64,000 nt of DNA from NCBI GenBank assembly GCA_041915365.1, contig JAYSBP010000013.1, forward strand, positions 1 to 64,000, given 5' to 3'. Under the pieces are notes generated by a model. The model had not been told where the DNA came from. It made no database searches and was given only the letters and a program-made list of their open reading frames with translations. Positions within the stretch are counted from its first letter, which is position 1; the number at the start of each line of letters is the position of its first letter. Source of the stretch: UBA6016 sp041915365. Its GTDB lineage: Bacteria; Campylobacterota; Campylobacteria; Campylobacterales; UBA6016. This document shows positions 43,327-51,846 of the stretch, piece after piece. The translations under genes were made by a program, and so were the position numbers.

Positions 43327-44045
43327 TAATAATTCCCGCACGTCTAGCCTCCACTAGGTTTCCAAACAAAATAATAGCTGACGTTATGGGGCTACCGATG
43401 GTAATTAGATGTGCAAAAAACCTGCATGGCGTTGATGACGTGTCCGTGGCATGCGACGACGAGAGCGTAAAGGAGTTATGCGAACGCCACGGTATAAAGG
43501 CGGTGCTAACCTCCAAAACGCACAATAGCGGCACGGATAGGATAAATGAAGCGGCAAGTCTACTCGGCATGAGCAACGATGAGATAATAGTAAACGTACA
43601 AGCCGATGAGCCTTTTTTGGAGCCGTCCATAGTAGAGGCGGTCAAAAATCTCATCGCAAATGAAAAAAATAGCTTCAAAATGGCTAGTTGCTACCGCCAA
43701 ATAGACAAACATATGGCAGAAAATCCAAATATGGTAAAAGCAATAACGGATAAAGACGGGTATGCCGTGTATTTTTCCAGAAGCCCTATTCCATATGATA
43801 GAGAAGGTGGTTTTTTTGATTACAAGGGACATCTTGGAATTTATGGATTTGACGTAAAAAGCCTAAAAGAGTTTTGCGCCTTGCCGGTTTCGTTGCTTGA
43901 AAATACCGAAAAACTAGAACAACTAAGGGCTATTGAAGCCGGATTAAAAATAAAAATGACGGAAGTATCTACAAAAAGCTTTGGGATAGACACCGTAGAG
44001 GATTTGGCTGAGGCTCTTGCCGTGTTCGGAGGAAACAATGAATAA
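43323..44045 (+). CDS. kdsB: CMP-Kdo synthetase
   Basis: 240 residues. IIIPARLASTRFPNKI is the nucleotide-binding start. VACDDESVKELCERHG, SGTDRINEAAS and VNVQADEPFLEP follow, with ASCYRQIDKH and HLGIYGFDVKSLKEF near the middle. It activates Kdo with CTP for lipid A-core assembly. ATG 43323 follows GGTGGGG and overlaps aguB by four bases. The next gene, kdsC, starts eight bases before its end, so aguA-aguB-kdsB-kdsC is one tightly coupled unit. Confidence 0.95.
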   Translation: MIIIPARLASTRFPNKIIADVMGLPMVIRCAKNLHGVDDVSVACDDESVKELCERHGIKAVLTSKTHNSGTDRINEAASLLGMSNDEIIVNVQADEPFLEPSIVEAVKNLIANEKNSFKMASCYRQIDKHMAENPNMVKAITDKDGYAVYFSRSPIPYDREGGFFDYKGHLGIYGFDVKSLKEFCALPVSLLENTEKLEQLRAIEAGLKIKMTEVSTKSFGIDTVEDLAEALAVFGGNNE

Positions 44046-44547
44046 AAAAAATATAAAAGCGTTTTTGTTTGACGTTGATGGCGTACTAACTGGCGGAGAA
44101 ATTATATACACAAACGGCGGCGAAGAGGCAAAAGCTTTTAATATCCAAGATGGCTGGGCGATAGTTGAGGCAAAAAAGCAAGGGTTTATAACCGGCATAA
44201 TTACAGGTAGAAGTAGCGAGCTTGTCGCAAAGCGGGCTGCGGAACTAAAAATGGATTATCTAGTGCAAGGTGAGCCAAAAAAACTAGACGCATACGAAAA
44301 ATTCAAAATTCAGTATGGTGTTGATGATTCCCAGATAGCGTACATTGGGGATGATTTAATTGACTTGCCGATACTGACTCGCTGCGGTTTCGCCGTATGT
44401 CCGGCCGATGCAAACGATGAAGTCAAATCAAGGGTGCACCTAATAAGTCGATTTAATGGTGGCAATGGTGCAGCCAGAGAGATGATAGAGCAAGTGTGGA
44501 AAGCTCAGGGTATGTGGGCGCAAATAGTTGAGGGCTTTGTAAAATAA
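44038..44547 (+). CDS. kdsC: Kdo-8-phosphate phosphatase
   Basis: 169 residues, HAD superfamily without a cap. FLFDVDGVLTGGEI carries the two catalytic Asp. GIITGRSSELVAKRA is motif II, KLDAYEKF the Lys and YIGDDLIDLPIL the metal motif. It dephosphorylates Kdo-8-phosphate, between KdsA and KdsB. ATG 44038 follows GGAGG and overlaps kdsB by eight bases; an in-frame start seven codons earlier is not supported. Last gene of the operon. Confidence 0.93.
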   Translation: MNKKNIKAFLFDVDGVLTGGEIIYTNGGEEAKAFNIQDGWAIVEAKKQGFITGIITGRSSELVAKRAAELKMDYLVQGEPKKLDAYEKFKIQYGVDDSQIAYIGDDLIDLPILTRCGFAVCPADANDEVKSRVHLISRFNGGNGAAREMIEQVWKAQGMWAQIVEGFVK

Positions 44548-44565
44548 TATTGAGAGGCAAATAAA

Positions 44566-45660
44566 ATGGCTCAGCTTATATGTCGGCTTCTTGCATTTTT
44601 ACTGTTTGTAAGTGCTCAATACGGCGTTGCCCACGAAGAAGAACAAAAAAAACAAACAATCAATATTGGTATTTTATCCTTTAGGTCCATCGATGAAAAT
44701 CAAAAACATTGGATGCCGCTAAAAAAACAACTTGAAAAATTTGCCCCACAATTTGATTTTAATATCACGTCAATGATACAGGCAGATGTAGATACGGCTA
44801 TAAAAAAAGATAGACTGGATTTTGCCGTCGTTCATCCGGGCGCATTTGTCTCGATGGAGAGCAAATACGAGGTCTCAAACATAGCCTCAATAACAAGGCA
44901 GGCAACAACCAATGGAAAACACCTCTCTATGTACGGAGGCGTCATAGCCATTTTATCTAGCAATAAGACAATTCACAGCCTTACAGACGCAAAAGGTAAA
45001 ACAATAGCCATCACGCACGAAGGCGGGCTTGGCTCGATACTGATGCAACGAGATATTTTTGACAAAGCTGGGATAGACATCACAAAAGACTGCAAAATAC
45101 TCTATACCGGGCAACCGTTAGACAATGTACTTAATGCGCTTAGGGCAAAAAAGGCAGAGATAGGTTTTTTCAGAACCGGATATATAGAAGAGATGGTCGC
45201 TAACGGTAAACTGGCGGCAGATGAGCTAACGATTTTGAACAAGCAAGACAATAGCGAATTTCCATATCTGCTATCGACCCCACTCTATCCTGAGTGGGCG
45301 GTCATATCAACGACAAGACCGGCGCCTGACGTCGTAAGATCTGTGATGACATCCCTTTATCAAATACAATCAAATGATAGTCCAGATTATCACGAATTTG
45401 GCATACCGCTATCATACAAATCAACCCGTGACTTGATGCAAAAATATCATATCTATCCCTATGACAACAAATCATTTGGGCTAAAAGAGTTTTTTCAGAG
45501 ATATAGTATTCCAATTATCGCTTTTTTTGCTATTCTCGTAGCCGTAAGCGTATTGTTTGCAACTAGATATTTCTTTTTGATGCGGAAAGAAAATAGGCAA
45601 AAAAAAACATATACAGAGCATACTGTCCACATCGGCAGACGGAATACACATCCACGATGA
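44566..45660 (+). pseudogene. Sensor kinase N-terminal part: PhnD-like periplasmic domain, frameshifted
   Basis: 364 residues. An N-terminal signal/membrane segment (LICRLLAFLLFVSAQYGVA) is followed by a PhnD/SsuA-type ligand-binding domain (INIGILSFRS; DFAVVHPGAFVSME; IAITHEGGLGS) and a membrane helix (SIPIIAFFAILVAVSVLFAT, about 312-331). After RKENRQKK the frame gives 15 unrelated residues and a stop. Removing one A from the nine-A run at 45599-45607 joins it to the PAS-kinase that follows. GAGAGG precedes the ATG. Phosphonates, phosphite or similar anions are usual ligands of this fold. Either a sequence error, a phase-off state or a real break. Confidence 0.75.
45599..45607 (+). other. 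Nine-A tract at the frameshift site
   Basis: GGC followed by nine A and CATATAC. With eight A the frame reads through as KHIQSILSTSADGIHIHDEN, an orthodox PAS-domain start, fused to the kinase. With nine A the upstream frame stops at 45660. Confidence 0.8.
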
Positions 45661-47131
45661 AAACGGTAATCTCAAAATGTGTAGCAAATCATTTGCCTCA
45701 ATGCTAGGCTACACAATGGAAGAAATACTCGGCAAAAATATCTTTGATATAGACAAATATTACAAGCCGGAACTAATGCGCTCGACAATGAAAGGATTGC
45801 GTGGACAGTTAGTCAGATTTGAGACAAAACACACCAGAAAAGACGGCAGCGAAATAGATGTCGAAATAAACGCCAGGGGAATAGAGATTGACGATGAGCA
45901 TCTTATTTTCGCCTCCTCAAGGGATATTAGCGAGCAGCTAGCCAGTAAAAAGATTTTGCTAGCACACCACGCAATGCTTGAAAACCTAGCCGAGGGTGTA
46001 TATGCAATCGATATTGATAACGTATGTACATATATTAACGAAAGCGCTTGCAGACTTCTTGGATTTAAATCATACGAAGTCATTGGCAAAAACACGCATG
46101 AGCTATTTCACAACAAACACAAAAACAATGCCATATATCCCGTACACGCTTGCCCGATACACATGGCGGCAAATCACGGAATTAGCTTTAGGGGTGAAGA
46201 GTGGTTTGTCACAAAGGACGGCTCTTTTGTAAATGTGCATATAGCCACCGCACCGGTATTTGAAAATGGGATACTTATAGGCTCCGTAGTCTCTTTCCGT
46301 GATATAGGAGAGGAAAAAGAGCTTTATAGAAAACTGGAAGACTCTGAGCGCTCATTACACGAGCTTAATGAGCAGCTGGAAGAGCGCATACAAGAGGAGT
46401 TGGCAAAAAATAGAGAAAAGGACGCATTGATAGTCAGAAGCTCACGTCTAGCAGCCCTCGGTGGACTAATAAGCAACATAGCACACCAATGGAGACAGCC
46501 GCTAAATGCGATAGCGATAATGGTGCAAGACGTTAAGGACACATACGACGATAATTGCTTGACATCAGAATATATAGACAAAATAGTCACGAGAAGCATG
46601 GGCGAAATAAACTATATGTCTCACACCATAGATAGCCTTGCTCATTTCTTCAGACCAGAGCATGAAAAAAAGTTTTTCTCAATCAAAAATATCATAAATA
46701 AAACGGCGGAGATAATCATAGCCTCGCTATCTAGTCTAAATATCAAGCTTGAACTAAATATATCCGACAACGCAAGCGTTTTTGGCTATGAAAATGAGTT
46801 TGGACAAGTGATGCTTAGTATAATAGAAAACGCAAAAGATGCAATCCAAAAAAGCAATATCGAAAACGGCCAAATAACAATCACAACGAAAAATATTGAA
46901 GATGAGTGTGTAATATATATCAAAAATGACGGAGCACCGATAGAAGAGTCTATCATCGAAAAAATATTTGACCCGTATTTTACCACTAAACATAGCTCAC
47001 AAGGGACTGGGCTTGGACTATATATGGCAAAAATGATAATAGAGCAAAATATGGGCGGAAGCATAGATGTAAACAATATAGAGGGTGGCGTAGAGTTTAT
47101 AATTAGACTTAGCACAAGAGCTGAAAATTAG
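45608..47131 (+). pseudogene. Sensor kinase C-terminal part: two PAS domains and histidine kinase
   Basis: Open from the A tract; the first ATG is 45677 (484 residues from there), which cuts into the first PAS domain. PAS 1 runs about 45611-45930 (SFASMLGYTMEEILGKNIFD) and PAS 2 about 45960-46310 (VYAIDIDNVCTYINESACRL). A coiled coil precedes the dimerisation motif SNIAHQWRQPLNAIAIMV with its His. The ATPase has IENAKDAIQ, IKNDGAPI and GTGLGLYMAKMIIE. All catalytic boxes are intact, so only the tract separates it from its periplasmic sensor. No ribosome site precedes ATG 45677. No partner regulator gene is adjacent. Confidence 0.8.
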
Positions 47132-47211
47132 TATATTTTATCCAGCAAAGGCCTATTGTTTCGTAATGCACATAGGGGCTTAAAATATTTGAAAAATTAA
47201 AGAAAATTATA

Positions 47212-47240
47212 TTGCGAAGTTAAACTCTTTTGGTTATAAT
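47212..47240 (+). promoter_or_regulatory. Sigma-70-type promoter of the cytochrome gene
   Basis: TTGCGA (47212-47217), a 17-base spacer and a perfect TATAAT (47235-47240) with TGG just ahead. It lies 30 bases before the ATG. Confidence 0.75.
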
Positions 47241-47270
47241 CTTTAGCAAATCTTTACAAAAGGAATATAA

Positions 47271-47594
47271 ATGAGAGCCTTAAAGTGTCTGACTGTTGCA
47301 TCTATAATCACATGCTGTAGTGTTATTGCGGCTGAAAAACCAGCTGATGGCGCAGCGTTATTTAATAAATATTGCAAACAATGCCATGGCGCAAAGGGCG
47401 AGAAACACGTAGCCGGAAAAACGGCACAAATATCATCTTTGCCAAAAGAAACGATAGTAAAAGCCTTGAAAGATTATAGAAGCGGTAAAAGAAGTCAGCA
47501 CGGAATGGGACAAGTAATGAAGTCTGAAGTTCTAAAGAATACTGATTCTGAAATAGAAGCGTTGGCGGATTATATTACGAGCTTAAAGAAGTAA
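47271..47594 (+). CDS. Periplasmic class I c-type cytochrome
   Basis: 107 residues with signal peptide ending near CCSVIAA. One haem site, CKQCH (35-39), and a distal Met candidate in HGMGQVMKSEV. The C-terminal helix DSEIEALADYITSLKK is that of c553-like cytochromes, which ferry electrons in the periplasm, for example to a cbb3 oxidase. AAAAGGA precedes ATG 47271 and a good promoter lies upstream, so it is probably monocistronic. It converges with the small Lys/Ala-rich gene. Confidence 0.92.
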   Translation: MRALKCLTVASIITCCSVIAAEKPADGAALFNKYCKQCHGAKGEKHVAGKTAQISSLPKETIVKALKDYRSGKRSQHGMGQVMKSEVLKNTDSEIEALADYITSLKK

Positions 47595-47596
47595 GG

Positions 47597-47623
47597 AATA
47601 AAAGCTGGGTGCCCAAGGCACCC
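47597..47623 (-). terminator. Terminator between cytochrome and the Lys/Ala-rich gene
   Basis: GGGTGCC-CAA-GGCACCC, a perfect 7-bp stem (47607-47623). On the minus strand it is followed by AGCTTTTATT, so it best serves the small minus-strand gene, but it may also slow plus-strand transcripts. Confidence 0.7.
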
Positions 47624-47632
47624 ATATCGCAC

Positions 47633-47806
47633 TTATTTAGTAGCGTTTTTTTCTGCTTTAGTAGCGTTTTTTTCTTTTTTAGCTTTAGCTTTAGCTTTTT
47701 TCTCAACTTTTTTAGTTGTGTTTTTTTCTGCTTTAGTAGCGTTAGCTTCAGAAGCAAATACAGATGTAAGACCAAGAGCGATTAGTAGAGCAACTACTTT
47801 TTTCAT
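47633..47806 (-). CDS. 57-residue exported Lys/Ala-rich repeat protein
   Basis: 57 codons from ATG 47806, after AAGGA, to TAA 47633, followed by a terminator. MKKVVALLIALGLTSVFA is a clean signal peptide. The mature 39 residues are low complexity: SEANATKAEKNTTKK, a KAKAKAK core, then KEKNATKAEKNATK, so the unit NATKAEKN is repeated. Very basic. Similar short Lys/Ala-rich exported proteins are seen in proteobacteria, but no function is known to me. Binding to polyanions, such as the cell wall or lipopolysaccharide, is a guess. A longer reading in another frame on the same strand is only a shadow of the repeats. Confidence 0.72.
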   Translation of the reverse strand: MKKVVALLIALGLTSVFASEANATKAEKNTTKKVEKKAKAKAKKEKNATKAEKNATK

Positions 47807-47936
47807 TAGAAAATCCTTCTTTAATTTTTGTATCTTGTGATACTTGGCCGAAATTGTAGCGGCTCAATGTGATTTTTCTGTGAATGCAACCAATTTTTTG
47901 ATAAAATACTAAGAAAATCACAAGGCATCATAAAAA

Positions 47937-48572
47937 GTGAAAAACATACTAAAAACTACAGCTCTAACATCGGCATACTTAGTCAAAGCGGACAGATACT
48001 TTAAATCAAAAACACCCTTTTTTGATACTTTTGACGAGTTTTTTTTGCATATAGGCTCGATTATCAACAAAACCCACAAAACTCCGCAAGAACTAGTTGA
48101 GCTTGCACTAGAAGATATAGCTTTCGCATCGCAAGATGAGATGATGGGGCATGTAAGCTTGTATTTTGAACTACACAACAAGATAGTGAGATTTTTGGAG
48201 CTTCTTGAATCGTGCGAAAACGAAGATGAGCTACTGAAGAAAATATCTGCGATTTCAAACAGCCTAATCAAACTATCAAATACGCCAAAAGATGCGCTAG
48301 GCTCGCTCGTGTCGGAAAAGGCCAAAGAGATTATTATGATAGTCTTTGAGGATTATAAAATATCTTACGCCGATCAAAAAGCGATAAAAGCGGCTTTCAA
48401 AGATAAATTTTTGCAAGAGGCTATACTAGATGCCGTAGCAAAAATAGAGAAGCTAGAGAGAGAGGAAGCAAGTATAAAAGAGGCTAACGAGCTACTTAAG
48501 CTAACCATTCTACTCTCAATGTTTTTTTATAGATTACGAAAAGAAAATAAAGCTGGTAAAAAGTGGAATTAG
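47937..48572 (+). CDS. Uncharacterised helical protein
   Basis: 211 residues, family not recognised. It is nearly all helical with acidic stretches (ESCENEDELLKKISAIS) and a basic end KENKAGKKWN; the segment LLKLTILLSMFFYRL near the C-terminus is hydrophobic. No signal peptide. It starts at GTG 47937, since no ATG precedes the coding-like N-terminus; only AAGG lies upstream, at 11 bases. It stands alone between the small exported-protein gene (divergent) and the nitroreductase gene (convergent), with which it shares a terminator hairpin. Confidence 0.65.
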   Translation: MKNILKTTALTSAYLVKADRYFKSKTPFFDTFDEFFLHIGSIINKTHKTPQELVELALEDIAFASQDEMMGHVSLYFELHNKIVRFLELLESCENEDELLKKISAISNSLIKLSNTPKDALGSLVSEKAKEIIMIVFEDYKISYADQKAIKAAFKDKFLQEAILDAVAKIEKLEREEASIKEANELLKLTILLSMFFYRLRKENKAGKKWN

Positions 48573-48592
48573 GCTTTTTGCCTACTCCACAA
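48560..48592 (-). terminator. Terminator at the convergent gene ends
   Basis: Stem GTGGA/TCCAC and AGGC/GCCT around TTTTT (48565-48592), with a small internal loop. On the minus strand it is followed by TTTTTA, so it ends the nitroreductase transcript. Both stop codons lie in or beside the stem. Confidence 0.7.
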
Positions 48593-49223
48593 AAGTAGCG
48601 ACTTCGCCCTGCTCCATTCTTAGCTGTTTACTCTGCTCTTTTACTCTATACCCAAACGCCAGCACATAAGCTATATTGTATTTGTTATCATCAAATGTTG
48701 AAACGTTTTGCCTAAGAGCATCACGAAGCAACTCATAACCAAATCCTTCAATCGGGCAACTATCTATCCCTATCGTAGCGGCAGCTGTCATCATATTGGC
48801 ACTTGCTAGATATACCTGCATCTTTGACCAATCATCAATGCTAGGCTTTAGTTCATTGGCTTTGAAATTCTCAAATACCCCTTCGACCCTCTTTAGAGTC
48901 TCAGCATTGCCAGCCGCCCTTCTGCCAAATGACTTATCAAGATATGCGCTACCTTTTTCAAACCAGCTTGCATTTTTGGCAAGCAATACAACAAAATGCG
49001 AGCAAGTAGTCACCTGCGGCTGATCCCAACAAGCCGGCCTCAAAGTGGCTTTCACTGCATCGTTTGTGATCACGAGAAAGTGCCAATGCTCAAGCCCAAA
49101 CGATGAAGGAGATTTACGTCCAGCCTCAAGAATAAAAGAGAAGTCATCTTTTGAAATCTTTTTAGTATCGTCAAAAAGCTTGCACGCATGGCGAAAATTC
49201 ATCGCTTCCATAAAACTTTTCAT
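48582..49223 (-). CDS. NAD(P)H-dependent nitroreductase-family protein
   Basis: 213 residues. MNFRHACKLFDDTKKIS is the usual FMN-binding start (RHACKxF). GRKSPSSFGLEHWHFLVI and TIGIDSCPIEGFGYELL contact FMN in this family. The C-terminal AYVLAFGYRVKE is typical of NfsB-like enzymes. It should reduce nitroaromatics, quinones or similar compounds with NAD(P)H. GAGG precedes ATG 49223. It follows the ParB-like gene with a 6-base gap on the same strand. Physiological substrate unknown. Confidence 0.88.
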   Translation of the reverse strand: MKSFMEAMNFRHACKLFDDTKKISKDDFSFILEAGRKSPSSFGLEHWHFLVITNDAVKATLRPACWDQPQVTTCSHFVVLLAKNASWFEKGSAYLDKSFGRRAAGNAETLKRVEGVFENFKANELKPSIDDWSKMQVYLASANMMTAAATIGIDSCPIEGFGYELLRDALRQNVSTFDDNKYNIAYVLAFGYRVKEQSKQLRMEQGEVATFVE

Positions 49224-49229
49224 CTCAAA

Positions 49230-50039
49230 CTACCTCGCTTCAAATAAAGATTCTATCTCTGCTAACTTTTGTTTTAGCACCTCTTGCTTTTCCTCGCTAA
49301 GCCCTCTTGCGTTAATCCTAAATCTATATACACCACCACGCTCTTTTAGGATAAACGGCTCGGGCTCCACTCTCCCCTCCGCTCGCAAATGCCTTATGAA
49401 CATAATAGCCTCTTCCCTACTAAGACCTTCACCGGCTATTTTATTAAAAGCATTCAAGGCATCTTCCGGCTCAAGTGAATTTAGAGCCGATATTACTTCC
49501 AAGTCTCTATAGTCTGCCATTTTTATGGCGTCTATAACAAATTTTGGCAACCTAACCGATGAGAGATGTTTGCTTACCGTAGCATCAGAATAGCCAAAAG
49601 CCTCGGCAAGAGCCTTTTGATTTTCATAGCTTCCGCCGCCGAGCAACTCCTCAAAAGCAAAGCCAACCTCTATCGGATGAAGCTTTTTTCTGTCGAGATT
49701 TTCCACAAGGGCAAGTATCCCAAGCTTATCAATATCTAAAGCAGAGGCGAATACAAATGCCTCTATTTTTTTTGCGCCGAGCTGTTTTGCGGCCAGAAGT
49801 CTTCTCTCTCCGCCTATTAGCGTATATTTGCCATCACCATCTTCACAGACGGCTATCGGCTGAATAAGTCCGTGTCGGCCTATAGAGGAAGCTAGCTCGT
49901 CTATATCACAAGCCTCCGCCTCAAATCTAGGCTGTTTCGGATTTTTTGCGATTTTGGATATTTCTATCTCAAGCAATCTACCGACATCGGAGAACATAGT
50001 GGACATTGAGCCTTGGGCGCTCTGTTTTTTCTTTGCCAT
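49230..50039 (-). CDS. ParB/Spo0J-like protein without adjacent ParA
   Basis: 269 residues. EISKIAKNPKQPRFEAEACD and LIGGERRLLAAKQLG match the ParB N-domain, with the CTP-loop GERR present but the usual following Arg replaced by Leu. VENLDRKKLHPIEVGFAF keeps the third CTP motif. An HTH (KALAEAFGYSDATVSKHLS, about 137-155) binds DNA. The C-terminus is helical. No parA/soj and no obvious parS palindrome lie nearby; it sits between dapD and a nitroreductase gene. The normal chromosomal ParB is expected elsewhere, so this may be a paralogue used in regulation or nucleoid work. Confidence 0.8.
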   Translation of the reverse strand: MAKKKQSAQGSMSTMFSDVGRLLEIEISKIAKNPKQPRFEAEACDIDELASSIGRHGLIQPIAVCEDGDGKYTLIGGERRLLAAKQLGAKKIEAFVFASALDIDKLGILALVENLDRKKLHPIEVGFAFEELLGGGSYENQKALAEAFGYSDATVSKHLSSVRLPKFVIDAIKMADYRDLEVISALNSLEPEDALNAFNKIAGEGLSREEAIMFIRHLRAEGRVEPEPFILKERGGVYRFRINARGLSEEKQEVLKQKLAEIESLFEAR

Positions 50040-50043
50040 CTTT

Positions 50044-51246
50044 TTAGTGCAAAGCCGCGTTGAGCTTTATCTCTCTTTTGCTTCTAAACGCCATTATTTT
50101 GCCGTTTGTGCTGTTTTGTCTAAAGTGAACACCTTTGAAGCCACCTATATCCATACCTTTTGTGATAAACTCATCGCCTTTCATTTCACCCTTTGGTGCT
50201 TCGCCGCCGTTTGCCTCTTTGATTTTTTCAAGTTCGGCCGCAGGTACAGATATTTTTGTCCCCTCAAGAATCGCAATGCCGGCATCTATGATAGAGCCAT
50301 CGCCCATAGGAATACCGCACACGGCATTTGCGCCTACAAGGCAGTTTTCGCCTATCGTGATTGGGTTGCCGTTCGTACCGCTAAGAACGCCAAGAATTGA
50401 GCCGCCGCCGCCGACGTCGCTACCCTCGCCAACTACAGCAGAGCTTGATACACGCCCCTCTATCATTGACTTGCCGAGTGTTCCGGCGTTGAAATTGATG
50501 TAGCTAGCTCCAGGCATTATCGTTGTACCGGCTCCTAGTTGAGCGCCAAATCTTACCTTAGTCGTATCAAGTATCCTCGTATTGTCGGCGGGAATGATAT
50601 GTTGCAGGAATCTTGGGAACTTATCTACAAACTCAACATGCGGGAATGTCCCTTCAAGCTTCATTTCTATTTCGTTTGCCCTTAGATAATCTAGCTCATA
50701 CGGCTTACCCGCAGACCAAGCACAGTTGTGAAGCGCACCGAATATCCCGTCAAGTTTAAGACTTCTGAGAGCCGCTTTGCCCGTGGAAAGAGCGTAAAGC
50801 TTTAGATATCCAGCCTCAACGCTTTTTACCGGCACATCGTCAAATATCATTACGAACTCATAGCCTCTATCGCAGAATTTACCTTTTTTGATTAGGCTTG
50901 CAAGAGCGGCTACAAGCTGAACGTTTTTGTGCGCATCGCCGACAGCCTCACCAACAAACGGCTCGAAAGATGCCATAGCACTTTTGACAAACGCTTTTGT
51001 AGCAGGTATTACGGCCTCCGAAGCGCCAAAGTCGATAGTGTTTCCACTCTCTATTGCCGCTTTAACGTATACGGCAAATGAGCCAAAGTTTTCTTTCCAG
51101 TTGATTATCGGAAAAGTAGCTTGAAGTATTTTTGATTTGTCCAGCTGCCCTCTATCTACACGACAAATACCAAACCCTATCGGCTCTCTGTACCCTGCTG
51201 TTTTTTTAACTTCTTCAGTCATTGCTTTGAATTCTTCTTTTGTCAT
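50044..51246 (-). CDS. dapD: Tetrahydrodipicolinate N-succinyltransferase, long form
   Basis: 400 residues, against about 275 for the E. coli type. It belongs to the long DapD group found in Campylobacterota and some gammaproteobacteria: FGICRVDRGQLDKSKILQ, VRFGAQLGAGTTIMPGASYI and SSAVVGEGSDVGGGGSILGV show left-handed beta-helix hexapeptides. It adds succinate from succinyl-CoA in lysine/diaminopimelate synthesis. Its ATG overlaps the DedA gene end by four bases. The ParB-like gene starts 4 bases downstream. Confidence 0.94.
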   Translation of the reverse strand: MTKEEFKAMTEEVKKTAGYREPIGFGICRVDRGQLDKSKILQATFPIINWKENFGSFAVYVKAAIESGNTIDFGASEAVIPATKAFVKSAMASFEPFVGEAVGDAHKNVQLVAALASLIKKGKFCDRGYEFVMIFDDVPVKSVEAGYLKLYALSTGKAALRSLKLDGIFGALHNCAWSAGKPYELDYLRANEIEMKLEGTFPHVEFVDKFPRFLQHIIPADNTRILDTTKVRFGAQLGAGTTIMPGASYINFNAGTLGKSMIEGRVSSSAVVGEGSDVGGGGSILGVLSGTNGNPITIGENCLVGANAVCGIPMGDGSIIDAGIAILEGTKISVPAAELEKIKEANGGEAPKGEMKGDEFITKGMDIGGFKGVHFRQNSTNGKIMAFRSKREIKLNAALH

Positions 51247-51803
51247 ACTCTATTCTCCTTTTTTGTAGTTTTTGCCATATAAAAATAAATTCCACCGACT
51301 ATACATACCAATGCCACTGGTGCCAAGAATGGATAGTTTTCAAAGCTTTTCAGTGCTTTTAGTATCACGTCGCCAAGCATATAAGAGCCAAGTCCTATTA
51401 CAAGAGCCCACACAAAAGATGCGGCAAGGTTGAGCGATATGAACTTGAAAGCATCGTATTTTGTAATTCCTGCCGCAAGCGGGATAAGCGTTTTGACCCC
51501 ATATACAAACTTCTGAATAAATATAACGGATGAGCCCCAACGCTTCATCAGTATATGAGCCAAAGCCAGCTTTCTTCTGTGTTTTTTTAGATATGTGCTA
51601 GCGTCATTTTTTGAGTTTCTAGCAAAATAAAATAGCAAGCTAGAGCCTATGAAGTTTGCGCCGCCGGCGAGTGCTATCGCAAGTACCAGATTTAGCTTGC
51701 CGACACTAGCCAAAACCGCAGCGGTGGCAAGACCTATCAGTCCCCCGCCAAAGCTATACACAAACAATAACAAATAACCTATATCTTCAACCCTATCAAC
51801 CAC
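51243..51803 (-). CDS. DedA-family membrane protein
   Basis: 186 residues with about five membrane segments. YSFGGGLIGLATAAVLASVG is the first. The DedA stretch FIQKFVYGVKTLIPLAAGITKY (given as FIQKFVYGVK and TLIPLAAGITKY) resembles the F-R-P-G region with Lys in place of Arg. DedA proteins move or flip lipids, including undecaprenyl phosphate. It starts at GTG 51803, seven bases after AAGGG. It overlaps dapD by four bases and lies 43 bases behind the AddA-like gene. Confidence 0.85.
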   Translation of the reverse strand: MVDRVEDIGYLLLFVYSFGGGLIGLATAAVLASVGKLNLVLAIALAGGANFIGSSLLFYFARNSKNDASTYLKKHRRKLALAHILMKRWGSSVIFIQKFVYGVKTLIPLAAGITKYDAFKFISLNLAASFVWALVIGLGSYMLGDVILKALKSFENYPFLAPVALVCIVGGIYFYMAKTTKKENRV

Positions 51804-51846
51804 TAAAAACCCTTATTTTGAGGCGATAAGTCTACTTAAAGTTGTG

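Noticed and set aside
47151..47182. GCCTAT/ATAGGGGC inverted repeat behind the split kinase gene
   Set aside because: Long loop, a mismatch and no T tract, so not called a terminator.
47648..47750. Repeated TTTAGTAGCGTTTTTTTCTG blocks as a possible CRISPR or DNA repeat array
   Set aside because: Repeats are explained by repeated NATKAEKN codons of a small gene; there are no spacers.
47575..47775. 66-residue Leu/Lys-rich reading frame on the minus strand
   Set aside because: It is an out-of-frame shadow of the repeat-rich exported peptide at 47633-47806, which has a ribosome site and signal peptide.
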